The position numbers and the translations under genes are program-made. This document shows, piece after piece, positions 1-7,180 of a stretch of DNA of 51,718 nt (position 1 is the stretch's first letter; every line of letters begins with the position of its first letter). The notes under the pieces were generated by a model that made no database searches, was not told the origin of the DNA, and saw only the letters and a list, made by a program, of their open reading frames with translations. The stretch lies in contig PERT01000020.1 in NCBI GenBank assembly GCA_002928955.1, positions 1 through 51,718 of the forward strand, written 5' to 3'. The stretch comes from Hyphomicrobium sp. Its GTDB lineage: Bacteria > Pseudomonadota > Alphaproteobacteria > Rhizobiales > Hyphomicrobiaceae.

Positions 1-1258
1 AGACGAACGTGATGTTCTCGGCAGGCGCCGACGGGAACGACCTGGTCAGGGTCCGGCCGGCATTGTCGTAGGTCATATTCGTGATGATGCCGCGGCCGTC
101 CGTCATCTGCGTCGGAAGCCCGCGCGCATCGCGGACGTAATCGGTGGTGCCGCTGTCGGGAGACGATCGACGGATGGTCTCGCCGAAGCCGTTGCGGACA
201 TAGCTCGTGATGATGTTGCGCGGGTCGCGGTAGGCTGTCACATCTCCCTTGCCGTCGCGGGTCAGGTTGACCTGATGCGCGTCGGGATCGGTCTCGCGGA
301 TCAGCCGGTTAACGGCATCATAGGTGTTGGAATAGACCTCGTTGCGGGGATCGGTGACCGTCTTCAGGTTGTCGTTCTTTTCGTAACCGAAGCGCGTTTC
401 CTGGGTGTTGGCGCCGATCTGTTTCAGGAGACGGCCCAGCTCGTCATAGGTCTGCGTCATCTGATAGGTGATGGCGGACGCGCTGTTCTTGATCGTGGTC
501 GTGAGCACATTGCCCAGCAAATCGTGGGTGTACTCGATCTTCTGGCCGTCCAGCGCGGTGACGGACGTGAGGCGGCGCGCATTGTTGTAGGCATAGTCGA
601 AGGATGATCCGTCGGGGCGGGTGATTTTGGTGATATCGCCGACGGCATTGTAGTCGAAGCTGATGACCGCGGCACCCACGCCCGGATTGACCGTCGTGGT
701 TTTGAGGCGGCCCTGGAAGTCGTAGGTGAGATCGGTGATGACGCCGTTGGGGTCGGTGATGCGCGTCGGCTGCCCACGCGCGTTCACGGTGTTGATCGTG
801 GTGACGTGGCCGACTTCGTTGGTGACGCTGGAGACGTAGCCGTTGGCGTCATAGGCGTAGGTCATCGTATCGCCGGCGCCGGCCAGCGGGCCATCAACAG
901 TGGCGAGCAATCCAGCGGCCGTGGCGTAGGTGTAGGTCCAGGTCCGCGTCTGGCCGTTGGTCGAATAGGGCAGCGTGTGTGTCGTGGTGTCGACCTCGGA
1001 GCGAGACGTCAGTCGGCCGGTGGCGGCGTCCCACGTATAGTTGGTGGTGCGACCGGGTTCGACCATCTGCGTCACGGCGCGCAACGTCGGATGATAAGTG
1101 TAGGTGGTGGTCGTTGCCTCGGGGGTGCCGAAGCCCTTCGTTATGCTGGTGGGGCGGCCTCTGGTATCGCGCAAATATTTGGTGACGCGGCCTTCCTCGT
1201 CGGTCGTCGTGTCAATGGCGCCACAGCTGGCTCGATCATCACCCGGAAGAATAGGCAT
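1..1258 (-). CDS. RHS/YD-repeat protein, C-terminal part, truncated
   Basis: The minus strand reads open with no stop from the ATG at 1258 to the left edge, so the 3' end lies outside the window. The translation is a run of YD/RHS repeats, for example the stretches TYDELGRLLKQIG, YDAVNRLIRETDP and YDNAGRTLTRS. Such repeats build the beta-barrel shell of secreted RHS proteins, whose C-terminal tips are often toxins. Recognisable RHS sequence begins near position 1225 (DEEGRVTKYL). Just upstream the frame closes at a TAG near 1300, and the N-terminal half that RHS proteins normally have is absent. I infer that the gene was cut at about 1225-1245 by the mobile DNA to its right; the ATG at 1258 is probably not an authentic start. 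The family call is firm. Whether the fragment is expressed is unknown. Confidence 0.82.
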   Translation of the reverse strand, partial: MPILPGDDRASCGAIDTTTDEEGRVTKYLRDTRGRPTSITKGFGTPEATTTTYTYHPTLRAVTQMVEPGRTTNYTWDAATGRLTSRSEVDTTTHTLPYSTNGQTRTWTYTYATAAGLLATVDGPLAGAGDTMTYAYDANGYVSSVTNEVGHVTTINTVNARGQPTRITDPNGVITDLTYDFQGRLKTTTVNPGVGAAVISFDYNAVGDITKITRPDGSSFDYAYNNARRLTSVTALDGQKIEYTHDLLGNVLTTTIKNSASAITYQMTQTYDELGRLLKQIGANTQETRFGYEKNDNLKTVTDPRNEVYSNTYDAVNRLIRETDPDAHQVNLTRDGKGDVTAYRDPRNIITSYVRNGFGETIRRSSPDSGTTDYVRDARGLPTQMTDGRGIITNMTYDNAGRTLTRSFPSAPAENITFV

Positions 1259-1512
1259 GCAGATCAACTCTGCGCGCTACTTCGATCCGGCCACGAAGCG
1301 AGCTCTCTTTTCCAATCCGACCGATCGGTCACAAGCGCGTCATCCGAACCGCTGATCCCATTCGTTGCTTCCGCGAGTGATGGCGGGTCGCTCATTGGCG
1401 GGTGGTCGTCATTGAACGACCGTCCGCTGTCGAACCGGCAGCTGCTGAACTACAGAGCCCGGATTGCTCGATCATCGAAGGCTGGTATTGGCCCTCATCG
1501 CCGGATCGAGGT

Positions 1513-1538
1513 CGGGCAGAGCGCGGCAGCTCTGCCCG
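1513..1538 (-). terminator. GC-rich hairpin after recombinase remnant
   Basis: A perfect 10-bp stem (CGGGCAGAGC pairing with GCTCTGCCCG) with a 6-nt loop lies just beyond the original stop codon of the recombinase remnant on the minus strand. There is no T-tract, so it may act only as a weak or Rho-assisted terminator, or be a recombination-related hairpin. Confidence 0.35.
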
Positions 1539-1544
1539 GGTGCT

Positions 1545-2180
1545 TCAGACGTCGATCTTCTCTGCGATTTCAATGGCGTCGTCGATCTCGATGCCCAAGT
1601 AGCGAACGGTGCTCTCGATCTTCGTGTGCCCGAGCGGCAACTGCACCGCTCGGAGGTTTCCGGTTCGCCTTTATATCAGCACCGCTTTGGTGCGCCTCAG
1701 CGAGTGAGTACCGAACTTCGCCGGGTCAAGCCAGATGCTCGCAACCCACTCTTGGACAAGTCGCGCGTACTGTCGTGTCGTCAATACGCCTCTATCGCCA
1801 CGACCGGCGAAAAGATACTGACTGGGCTTTCGACCGGTCGGCTTAAAATAATCGTCGATGGCCACCCGTGTCTGATCCGTCAACTCGAACCGCACCGGCC
1901 TGCCGGTCTTCGTTTGCCGGCTTGTCGCGCGGTCCATCGAGTACTCACTCGGGGCCACGTCATCGACTCGAACGGCGACGACGTCACAGCCACGCAGCTT
2001 GCTGTCGATCGCGAGATTGAACAGCGCGAGGTCGCGCGTCCGACGCTCGATTTGCAGTTTGGTCCTGATGGACCAGACGTGACTGGGGCGGAGCGGCGGC
2101 TTGGCGCCAACCAGCTTCCCCTTGTTCCACGGCGGTCGACGGCCGATGGTGCCAGATGAATTCGTGTCGTTGTCGTTCAT
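1545..2180 (-). pseudogene. Small tyrosine recombinase broken by an in-frame stop
   Basis: The frame from ATG 2180 to TGA 1545 encodes a small phage-integrase-family protein of 211 codons. It shows the catalytic-domain motifs RTRDLALFNLAID near the start, GTHSLRRTK (the HxxR box), then LGHTKIESTVRYLG with the second His and the nucleophilic Tyr. A TAA codon at 1671-1673 interrupts it between KAVLI and RRTGN, where relatives have a Tyr codon (TAT or TAC). The frame is the same on both sides, so this is a point nonsense change and not a frameshift. The 170-codon product lacks the final His and Tyr and should be inactive unless the stop is read through. Proteins of this type are common in alphaproteobacterial mobile DNA. 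Confidence 0.8.
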
Positions 2181-2337
2181 GGGCTGTCTCCTCTGTTGAG
2201 AGACAGTCCATGATGCTCGGTACCGGCCCACCAGGTTGATCTCGCGTCGGGTTTCGGTGAAGATCTTCCGTGGCATGGTTACGAGCGCGGACGGTCGTGA
2301 CCCGGGCAGAAACTCAGCCATTTGCTTAAACCACGCC

Positions 2338-3534
2338 CTACCCCGTCACGTGGCACGCCCATCGCTCCATCAACTCGACGCGCTCCTGCAAAAAGCGCGT
2401 CCGCCGATAGGCGGCGCGCACTTTGTCGGGGTCGGAATGCGCGAGCACCGCCTCCGATACTTCGTCCCGCACGCCGGTTTCGGAAGCCCAGTCCTTGAAT
2501 GCCGACCGGAACCCATGTGGCGTGCCGGCGAGCCCGGCGTCCCGCATGAGTTTCGACAGCGTATTGTCCGACAGCGGCTGGCCTTTAGTGCCGGGAAACA
2601 CGAGTGGCCCGTCATGCAGTCCTCTCGCCTCATGGAGGATCGCGATCGCGCGGCTCGATAGCGGCACGACATGCTCGACGCCGGACTTCATGCGACGGCC
2701 GGTGTTGTCGTCCGAGCCGGGTATCGTCCAATGTCGTCGCTCCAGATCGATCTCTGCCCACAGCGCGCCACGCGCCTCGCTCGACCGGGTCGCCGTCAAG
2801 ATCAGGAACTCGAAGACGAGTTTGGTGGCCGGCAACACCGGCCGCTGCCGCAGATCGCGCACAAACCCTGGCACGTCCTGCCAAGGTAGCGCTGCGTGAT
2901 GCATTACCTTGCGATGCTCTGTTCCAAGTTCGCGCGTCACGCCGATACAGGGATTGGCCCGTTCGCGGTTGCCACGCAGAATGGCGCTGTCGAAGATCGC
3001 ATTCATCCGCTGCAGCACCCGCGACGCCGTCTCGGGCTTGGCGAACCAAATGGGCTCCAACACCGACAACACCTCCGCCGCTGTGATCTCGGCGACGGGG
3101 CGCCGACCAAGGATCGGCAACACATAGGTCTCCATCGTCGTTGACCACTGCGCGACATGCTTGCCATTCGACAGTTGCTGGCGGCGCACCGCGAAGAAGT
3201 CCTCGAACGCCTGCCGGAACGTCACCCCTGTCGAACGTTGCGCACGTTTGGCTTCCGACTGGGCGTCGCGACCGTCGCGCGCGGCCCGCCGCAGGTCCTC
3301 AGATTTGCGTCGGGCGTCGTCAAGACTTACCGACGGCCAGACTCCAAGCCCCCGCTCAACTCGCTGTCCGTTGATCGTCAGCCGAAGTACCCAACGCTTG
3401 GTGCCGACCTCGGTTACGACCAAACGCAGTCCGCCGCCGTCCTCGTAGAGGCCGACATCCTTAAGCTTCGAAACTTTGACGGCGCTCAAGCGATTGAGTG
3501 CCCTCGTACGGGACTTCTTGGCGGCCTCATCCAC
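2338..3534 (-). CDS. int: P4-type tyrosine integrase (left, outward-pointing)
   Basis: This 398-residue protein has the P4/DUF4102 integrase plan. An N-terminal arm-binding domain (about 15-95; LYEDGGGLRLVV, GLGVWPSVSLDDAR) is followed by a core-binding domain (about 105-190) and a catalytic domain. The catalytic Arg lies in TATRSSEARGALW, the HxxR box is PHGFRSAFKDW, and the last His and Tyr are in LAHSDPDKVRAAYRR. Length and motifs are normal, so the gene looks intact. It starts about 200 bp left of the island's left attachment repeat and reads away from it. It therefore probably belongs to a second element, or remnant, placed in tandem at the same tRNA-Ser site. It is related to, but clearly different from, the integrase at 3939. 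Confidence 0.9.
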   Translation of the reverse strand: MDEAAKKSRTRALNRLSAVKVSKLKDVGLYEDGGGLRLVVTEVGTKRWVLRLTINGQRVERGLGVWPSVSLDDARRKSEDLRRAARDGRDAQSEAKRAQRSTGVTFRQAFEDFFAVRRQQLSNGKHVAQWSTTMETYVLPILGRRPVAEITAAEVLSVLEPIWFAKPETASRVLQRMNAIFDSAILRGNRERANPCIGVTRELGTEHRKVMHHAALPWQDVPGFVRDLRQRPVLPATKLVFEFLILTATRSSEARGALWAEIDLERRHWTIPGSDDNTGRRMKSGVEHVVPLSSRAIAILHEARGLHDGPLVFPGTKGQPLSDNTLSKLMRDAGLAGTPHGFRSAFKDWASETGVRDEVSEAVLAHSDPDKVRAAYRRTRFLQERVELMERWACHVTG

Positions 3535-3734
3535 TGCGCAAACTATCCACCCTGCTGATCACCCTATTTAGCAGTCATTGGTTGGCATGCAAGGGCAGGT
3601 GCAGTGTTCCACAGGCAGGCCCGGCGCAGGCTGCACTGGGAGCCACGTTATTATTATTGTGGAATAAATGTCAGACTTCGGCACTCGCCGTCATGAAATC
3701 GCGCGACCAGTCTGAGCGGGAGGGCATGGGGCGG

Positions 3735-3748
3735 TGGCGGAGGGAGTG
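3735..3748. repeat. Left attachment repeat (attL) of the island
   Basis: The 14-bp sequence TGGCGGAGGGAGTG here is identical to 30384-30397, which is the last 14 nt (CCA included) of the tRNA-Ser gene. Identity stops sharply outside these 14 bp. It lies 191 bp upstream of the island integrase. Placement at a tRNA 3' end next to a P4-type integrase is typical of attachment cores. Confidence 0.82.
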
Positions 3749-3868
3749 TCCGCTGGAAGTTAGTTCGCAGCAGTTCGTAGCGGTTCGCCGACTGCTAGAT
3801 AATGCCAATCTTATCAGTGCCATTTGATCGCAGCCGTTCATTGCGGTTCGCTGGCAGCCACCTATCTC

Positions 3869-3904
3869 TGCTGGGGTCAGCGCTGGGGTCCATGCTAGGG
3901 TCCA
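3869..3904. repeat. Three 12-bp direct repeats, probable integrase arm sites (left)
   Basis: Three consecutive 12-bp units of the form (T/C)GCTGGGGTCCA occupy 3869-3880, 3881-3892 and 3893-3904; the third has GCTAGGGTC. Two further units with the same 12-bp period lie at 30309-30332 near the other end. Short direct repeats flanking an attachment core on both arms suit arm-type binding sites for the integrase N-terminal domain. They could also control the int promoter, since int starts at 3939. Confidence 0.6.
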
Positions 3905-3938
3905 CGCTGCAAGGCCACTGGGGCAGGGGAGGGGTCGG

Positions 3939-5210
3939 ATGGCAGGTAAGCTTCACAAGTTGACGGCATTGGAGGTCGCCAAGCTAAGCGCGCCGGGCCG
4001 CTACAGCGATGGTGGTGGGCTGTACCTGACGATCGGCGCGGGCAATCGGCGCAGTTGGATTTTCCTGTACCGGGATCGGCGGTCGGGGAAGCAGCGCGAG
4101 ATGGGCCTAGGATCTGCTGCTGCGGTGACGCTTGCCCAGGCGCGCGTCAAGGCGGCTGAGGCGCGGGCCGCTCTGCAGGCCGGCAATGACCCGATTGCCG
4201 CCGCTCGCGCCGACGATAGCGAGGTTCCCACGTTCGGTGAGATGGCCGAGGAAGTGATCAGCTCCCTCGAAAGCTCCTGGCGCAACGACAAGCACCGCGC
4301 GCAGTGGCGGGCCACGCTGGAAACCTACGCGCCGAAGCTGAAGCCGAAGCGTGTCGACGAGATCACGACTGAGGACGTGCTCGCGGTGCTGAAGCCGATC
4401 TGGCAGACGAAGGCTGAGACGGCATCGCGGGTCCGTGGTCGCATCGAGAAGGTGCTCGACGCCGCGAAGGCAAAGAACCACCGCGTCGGCGAGAACCCCG
4501 CCCGCTGGCGCGGCCACCTCGATCATCTGCTCGGTCGACGCCAGAAGCTCCAGCGTGGGCACCATCCTGCCCTGCCCTACGGCGATCTGCCGAAGTTTAT
4601 AGCCGAGCTGCGACAGCGGCAGGGGCAGGGGCTCGCGCCCGTCGCGTTGGAATTTCTGATCCTAACCGCAGCGCGGACCGGCGAACTGCTCCTAAAGAAG
4701 CGGGACGACGTACCGCTGGGAGCGACGTGGGGCGAGATAGATTTCGAGGCGAAGGTCTGGACGATCCCTGCCCAGCGCATGAAGGCCGGCGTCGAGCACC
4801 GTGTGCCGCTCTCAGCCCGTGCCATCGCGATCCTGAAATCGGTGCAGCCGCTGCGGCGCGCAGACGACTTCATTTTTCCGGGGCAAGAGGCAGGACATCC
4901 CCTGTCCGAAATGTCGTGCCTCATGGTGCTGCGCCGCATGAAGTATTGCCACGTAACCGTTCACGGCTTTCGGTCGACGTTCCGCGACTGGTGCGGCGAG
5001 GAAACCGACTTCCCGCGCGACGTTGCCGAGGCAGCGCTCGCGCATGTCGTCGGGAGCAGCGTGGAGCGGGCCTATCGTCGCAAGGATGCCCTGGAGAAGC
5101 GCAGGACGCTCATGGAAGCATGGGCCGACTATTGCGAGCCGGCCGCCACTGCCACGGGCAACGTGCTCAAGATGCCTCAGCGCGGCAGCCGCAAGCGCGC
5201 TGAAGGCTGA
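3939..5210 (+). CDS. int: P4-type tyrosine integrase of the island
   Basis: This 423-residue site-specific recombinase should insert and excise the island at tRNA-Ser. The N-terminal DUF4102 arm-binding domain (residues about 5-95) includes YSDGGGLYLTI and RDRRSGKQREMGLG. A SAM-like core-binding domain spans about 100-190. The catalytic domain has Arg in TAARTGELLL, the HxxR box VHGFRSTFRDW, then LAHVVGSSVERAYRR with the late His and nucleophilic Tyr. Start ATG 3939 is preceded by GGGGAGGGG at a suitable distance. The arm-like repeats are upstream and attL is 191 bp away. A gene for a nucleotidyltransferase-fold protein follows after 52 bp. The gene looks intact. Confidence 0.93.
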   Translation: MAGKLHKLTALEVAKLSAPGRYSDGGGLYLTIGAGNRRSWIFLYRDRRSGKQREMGLGSAAAVTLAQARVKAAEARAALQAGNDPIAAARADDSEVPTFGEMAEEVISSLESSWRNDKHRAQWRATLETYAPKLKPKRVDEITTEDVLAVLKPIWQTKAETASRVRGRIEKVLDAAKAKNHRVGENPARWRGHLDHLLGRRQKLQRGHHPALPYGDLPKFIAELRQRQGQGLAPVALEFLILTAARTGELLLKKRDDVPLGATWGEIDFEAKVWTIPAQRMKAGVEHRVPLSARAIAILKSVQPLRRADDFIFPGQEAGHPLSEMSCLMVLRRMKYCHVTVHGFRSTFRDWCGEETDFPRDVAEAALAHVVGSSVERAYRRKDALEKRRTLMEAWADYCEPAATATGNVLKMPQRGSRKRAEG

Positions 5211-5230
5211 CCGGCAGCCGGACGGCTGGC

Positions 5231-5262
5231 GTCCTATCACAATCTGCATTATGTGATAGGAC
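5231..5262. promoter_or_regulatory. Perfect 11-bp inverted repeat covering the RBS of the next gene
   Basis: GTCCTATCACA (5231-5241) and TGTGATAGGAC (5252-5262) are exact reverse complements around a 10-nt loop. The right arm ends at the base before the ATG at 5263 and contains the AGGA-like ribosome-binding sequence. As RNA it would hide the RBS; as DNA it is a good dimeric-repressor site. With no T-tract it is unlikely to be the terminator of int. Confidence 0.65.
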
Positions 5263-6243
5263 ATGCAGCGCCCCATTCCACTCAACGCCCTGACGCTTTA
5301 TGCTGACCTCGATCAGTCGCTGGCCGGCGGCACCGGTGCGCCCGGTACGATCTCCCGCCGACAGGAAAACGGGCAACGGCGGCTCTATGCGACCATCCGT
5401 GAGGGTTTGAGGCGGCGGCAGGTTTACCTCGGCTCTGTTGGCGATCGGGAGGCCGAAGCGGCAGCGCAGCGCTACCGGGTCGATATGGAACAGGCGCGGC
5501 AGCGGCGCAGCACTGTGTCCGCTCTGAAGCGCCTCGGCATCCCAGCGCCGCCGCTTGAGGCCGGCCGCGTGCTCGAAGCGCTCTCTCGCGCTGGGCTGTT
5601 CGAGGCTGGCGGCGTACTGGTGGGGACAACGGCCTATCAGTGCTATCCGTGCATTGTCGGGCACATGCTGCCCAGCGCATCACTCGTGACCCGGGACGTC
5701 GATCTCTCGATCGCGAGGATTGCCGTGCCTCGGCTCTCAGCGCTCGGTCGCCCCTTGGAGGAGATACTGCAGGAGGCTGATCCGAGCTTCCGTGCCGACA
5801 TGCGTGGCGAGCAAGCGCCGAAGAGCTACCGGAACCGCGCCGGCTTCTCAGTCGATCTGCTTACCACGCCCGGCCGGCGCGATGAGCCCGTGCTCGTGAA
5901 GGGCCTTGGCACTTTCGCCGTGCCGCTGCCGTTCATGGACTTCCTCATCGCCGAGCCGATCAGCGCTGTGGCGCTCTATGGTCGCGGCGTGCGGGTGACG
6001 CTGCCGAGCCCTGCGCGGTTCGCGCTCCACAAGCTGCTGATCGCGCGACGCCGCACGTTACAGCGCCAAAAGGCGCCCAAGGACGTCGCGCAGGCCTGGG
6101 CGCTGATCGAGGCACTGGGCGCGTTCGATGCCGACGCACTGGCGGACGGGCTCGACGCTGCTCGGCGCCGTGGCGGCGATCTCAAAGCCATTGCAGGCGA
6201 TGTCGAGGCGACGCTCGCCAGCGCCGGAAGCAGCACTAGCTGA
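5263..6243 (+). CDS. Nucleotidyltransferase-fold protein (GSU2403-like)
   Basis: The 326-residue protein has an N-terminal basic region (about 30-95) and then a region resembling the GSU2403-type nucleotidyltransferase fold. It includes GGVLVGTTAYQCY and TRDVDLSIA, where the Asp pair of the polymerase-beta fold is expected. Later pieces, SVDLLTTPGRRDEP and PFMDFLIAEP, fit the same family, as does a helical C-terminal end with SPARFALHKLLIARR. The substrate is unknown. Proteins of this fold occur in accessory DNA, and some relatives of the fold act as toxins or antitoxins; that role is only a possibility here. The start is fixed by a palindrome that abuts the ATG and contains the RBS, which suggests tight control. 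It follows int by 52 bp. Confidence 0.7.
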   Translation: MQRPIPLNALTLYADLDQSLAGGTGAPGTISRRQENGQRRLYATIREGLRRRQVYLGSVGDREAEAAAQRYRVDMEQARQRRSTVSALKRLGIPAPPLEAGRVLEALSRAGLFEAGGVLVGTTAYQCYPCIVGHMLPSASLVTRDVDLSIARIAVPRLSALGRPLEEILQEADPSFRADMRGEQAPKSYRNRAGFSVDLLTTPGRRDEPVLVKGLGTFAVPLPFMDFLIAEPISAVALYGRGVRVTLPSPARFALHKLLIARRRTLQRQKAPKDVAQAWALIEALGAFDADALADGLDAARRRGGDLKAIAGDVEATLASAGSSTS

Positions 6244-6276
6244 ACCCAAAGTGCCCCCATCCTACCTAGAATTGCT

Positions 6277-6364
6277 GGTGACGCTGGTGACTGTGGTTAC
6301 TGCTCTGATATCGCTCTGAAAACTGTGGTGACAGCCCATGGTGACGGGGGTTGTCGCTGGTGAC
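6277..6364. repeat. GGTGAC hexamer cluster (candidate iterons)
   Basis: Exact GGTGAC occurs at 6277, 6286, 6327, 6340 and 6359, with a one-mismatch GGTTAC at 6295. The first three sites are spaced 9 nt apart. The cluster is in the non-coding gap upstream of the AlpA-like, primase-like and helicase genes. A mirror-image cluster of six GTCACC lies at 30138-30225. In phage P4 short GGTGA-type iterons at ori and crr are bound by the alpha primase-helicase; that parallel is an inference. Confidence 0.6.
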
Positions 6365-6383
6365 AATGCGTAACGCATTGTCA
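6361..6383. promoter_or_regulatory. 10-bp perfect inverted repeat next to hexamer cluster
   Basis: TGACAATGCG and CGCATTGTCA are exact reverse complements separated by TAA. The element overlaps the last GGTGAC of the cluster and lies about 130 bp upstream of the AlpA-like gene. It could be an operator for that regulator or part of a replication origin. There is no T-tract for a terminator. Confidence 0.5.
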
Positions 6384-6513
6384 TCCGCAATTGTGCTGTG
6401 TCTCCGCAGCCACGCGGCTCAGTATGAATGAGCGTGGACGCAAATTCGTGGGCTCGACAACGAAAATAATGGACTTCAATTAGAGAGCCACGCGAACCAC
6501 AGAGGGTCTACGC

Positions 6514-6723
6514 ATGGCAGACAAATCCAATAGCTCAGCGCTTGAGAGGCTCGCTTATACCGTCGAGCAAGCGGCTGTCGTCTCCGGTATCGGCCGGTCC
6601 TCTCTCTACGAGAAAATCAAGGACGGATCACTCGCGAGCCGCGTCGTCTGCGGCCGGCGGCTTATCATGGCCGACGATCTACGCGCGTTTCTGACCGGAT
6701 GCGAGCCCAAAGCCGCTGCCTAA
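6514..6723 (+). CDS. AlpA-like excisionase/regulator
   Basis: This 69-residue protein is a single winged-HTH of the MerR/AlpA type. LAYTVEQAAVVSGIGRSSLYEKIKDG is the helix-turn-helix (given here in outline, residues about 13-38), and VCGRRLIMADDLRAFL is the following strand and helix. Such proteins activate integrase genes or direct excision in P4-like islands. An AGAGGG sequence sits shortly before the ATG. Hexamer repeats and a palindrome upstream are candidate binding sites. It heads a run with the primase-like and helicase genes. Confidence 0.8.
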   Translation: MADKSNSSALERLAYTVEQAAVVSGIGRSSLYEKIKDGSLASRVVCGRRLIMADDLRAFLTGCEPKAAA

Positions 6724-6844
6724 AATGGAAAGGCGGCGCAGCCCTGCAATGGCCCGCCGCCTCGAATTCACAACTCATCGACACGCAGAACGTGATGCGC
6801 ATCGCCTTGCAAGTCAAGGCATCTGCGGTCCGAAAGGACTGACA

Positions 6845-7180
6845 ATGAACGTTTCTCCAATGCACACCCGACGGTTCCGCCGCTCGGCCATCAACTTCGC
6901 GGCAATCAACGCAGCCGCGCTCCTGCACGCCGATACCATTTTGCAGCGCTGGCTTCCCAACGGTCGCCGCGAAGGTCGTGAGTGGGTCGCACTTAACCCA
7001 ACGCGCAACGATCGTCACCTCGGCAGCTTCCGCATCAACCTCTCATCGGGGAAGTGGGCGGACTTTGCGACTGGCGATGCGGGCGGCGACCTGATCTCGC
7101 TCGCGGCCTACCTCACCGGAACACGGCAAAGTATCGCCGCTCGCAATCTGGCGGACATGCTGGGGGTGCGCCATGACTAA
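6845..7180 (+). CDS. Primase-like N-terminal domain protein
   Basis: The 111-residue protein carries the motif GKWADFATGDAGGDLISLAAYL (read in parts as WADFATG and GGDLISLAAYL). This is typical of the zinc-binding/CHC2-like front end of plasmid and phage primases, although I see no clear Cys cluster. ATG 6845 is preferred because AAAGGA lies about 7 nt upstream. An in-frame ATG at 6725, right after the AlpA-like stop, is possible and would add 40 residues. The gene overlaps the DUF927 helicase start by 8 bp. Together the two look like a primase-helicase split over two reading frames, comparable in role to P4 alpha. Confidence 0.65.
   Translation: MNVSPMHTRRFRRSAINFAAINAAALLHADTILQRWLPNGRREGREWVALNPTRNDRHLGSFRINLSSGKWADFATGDAGGDLISLAAYLTGTRQSIAARNLADMLGVRHD

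Noticed and set aside
806-1846. Plus-strand frame of 346 codons at the left edge
   Set aside because: It lies opposite the RHS-repeat frame and the recombinase remnant, both with clear family motifs.
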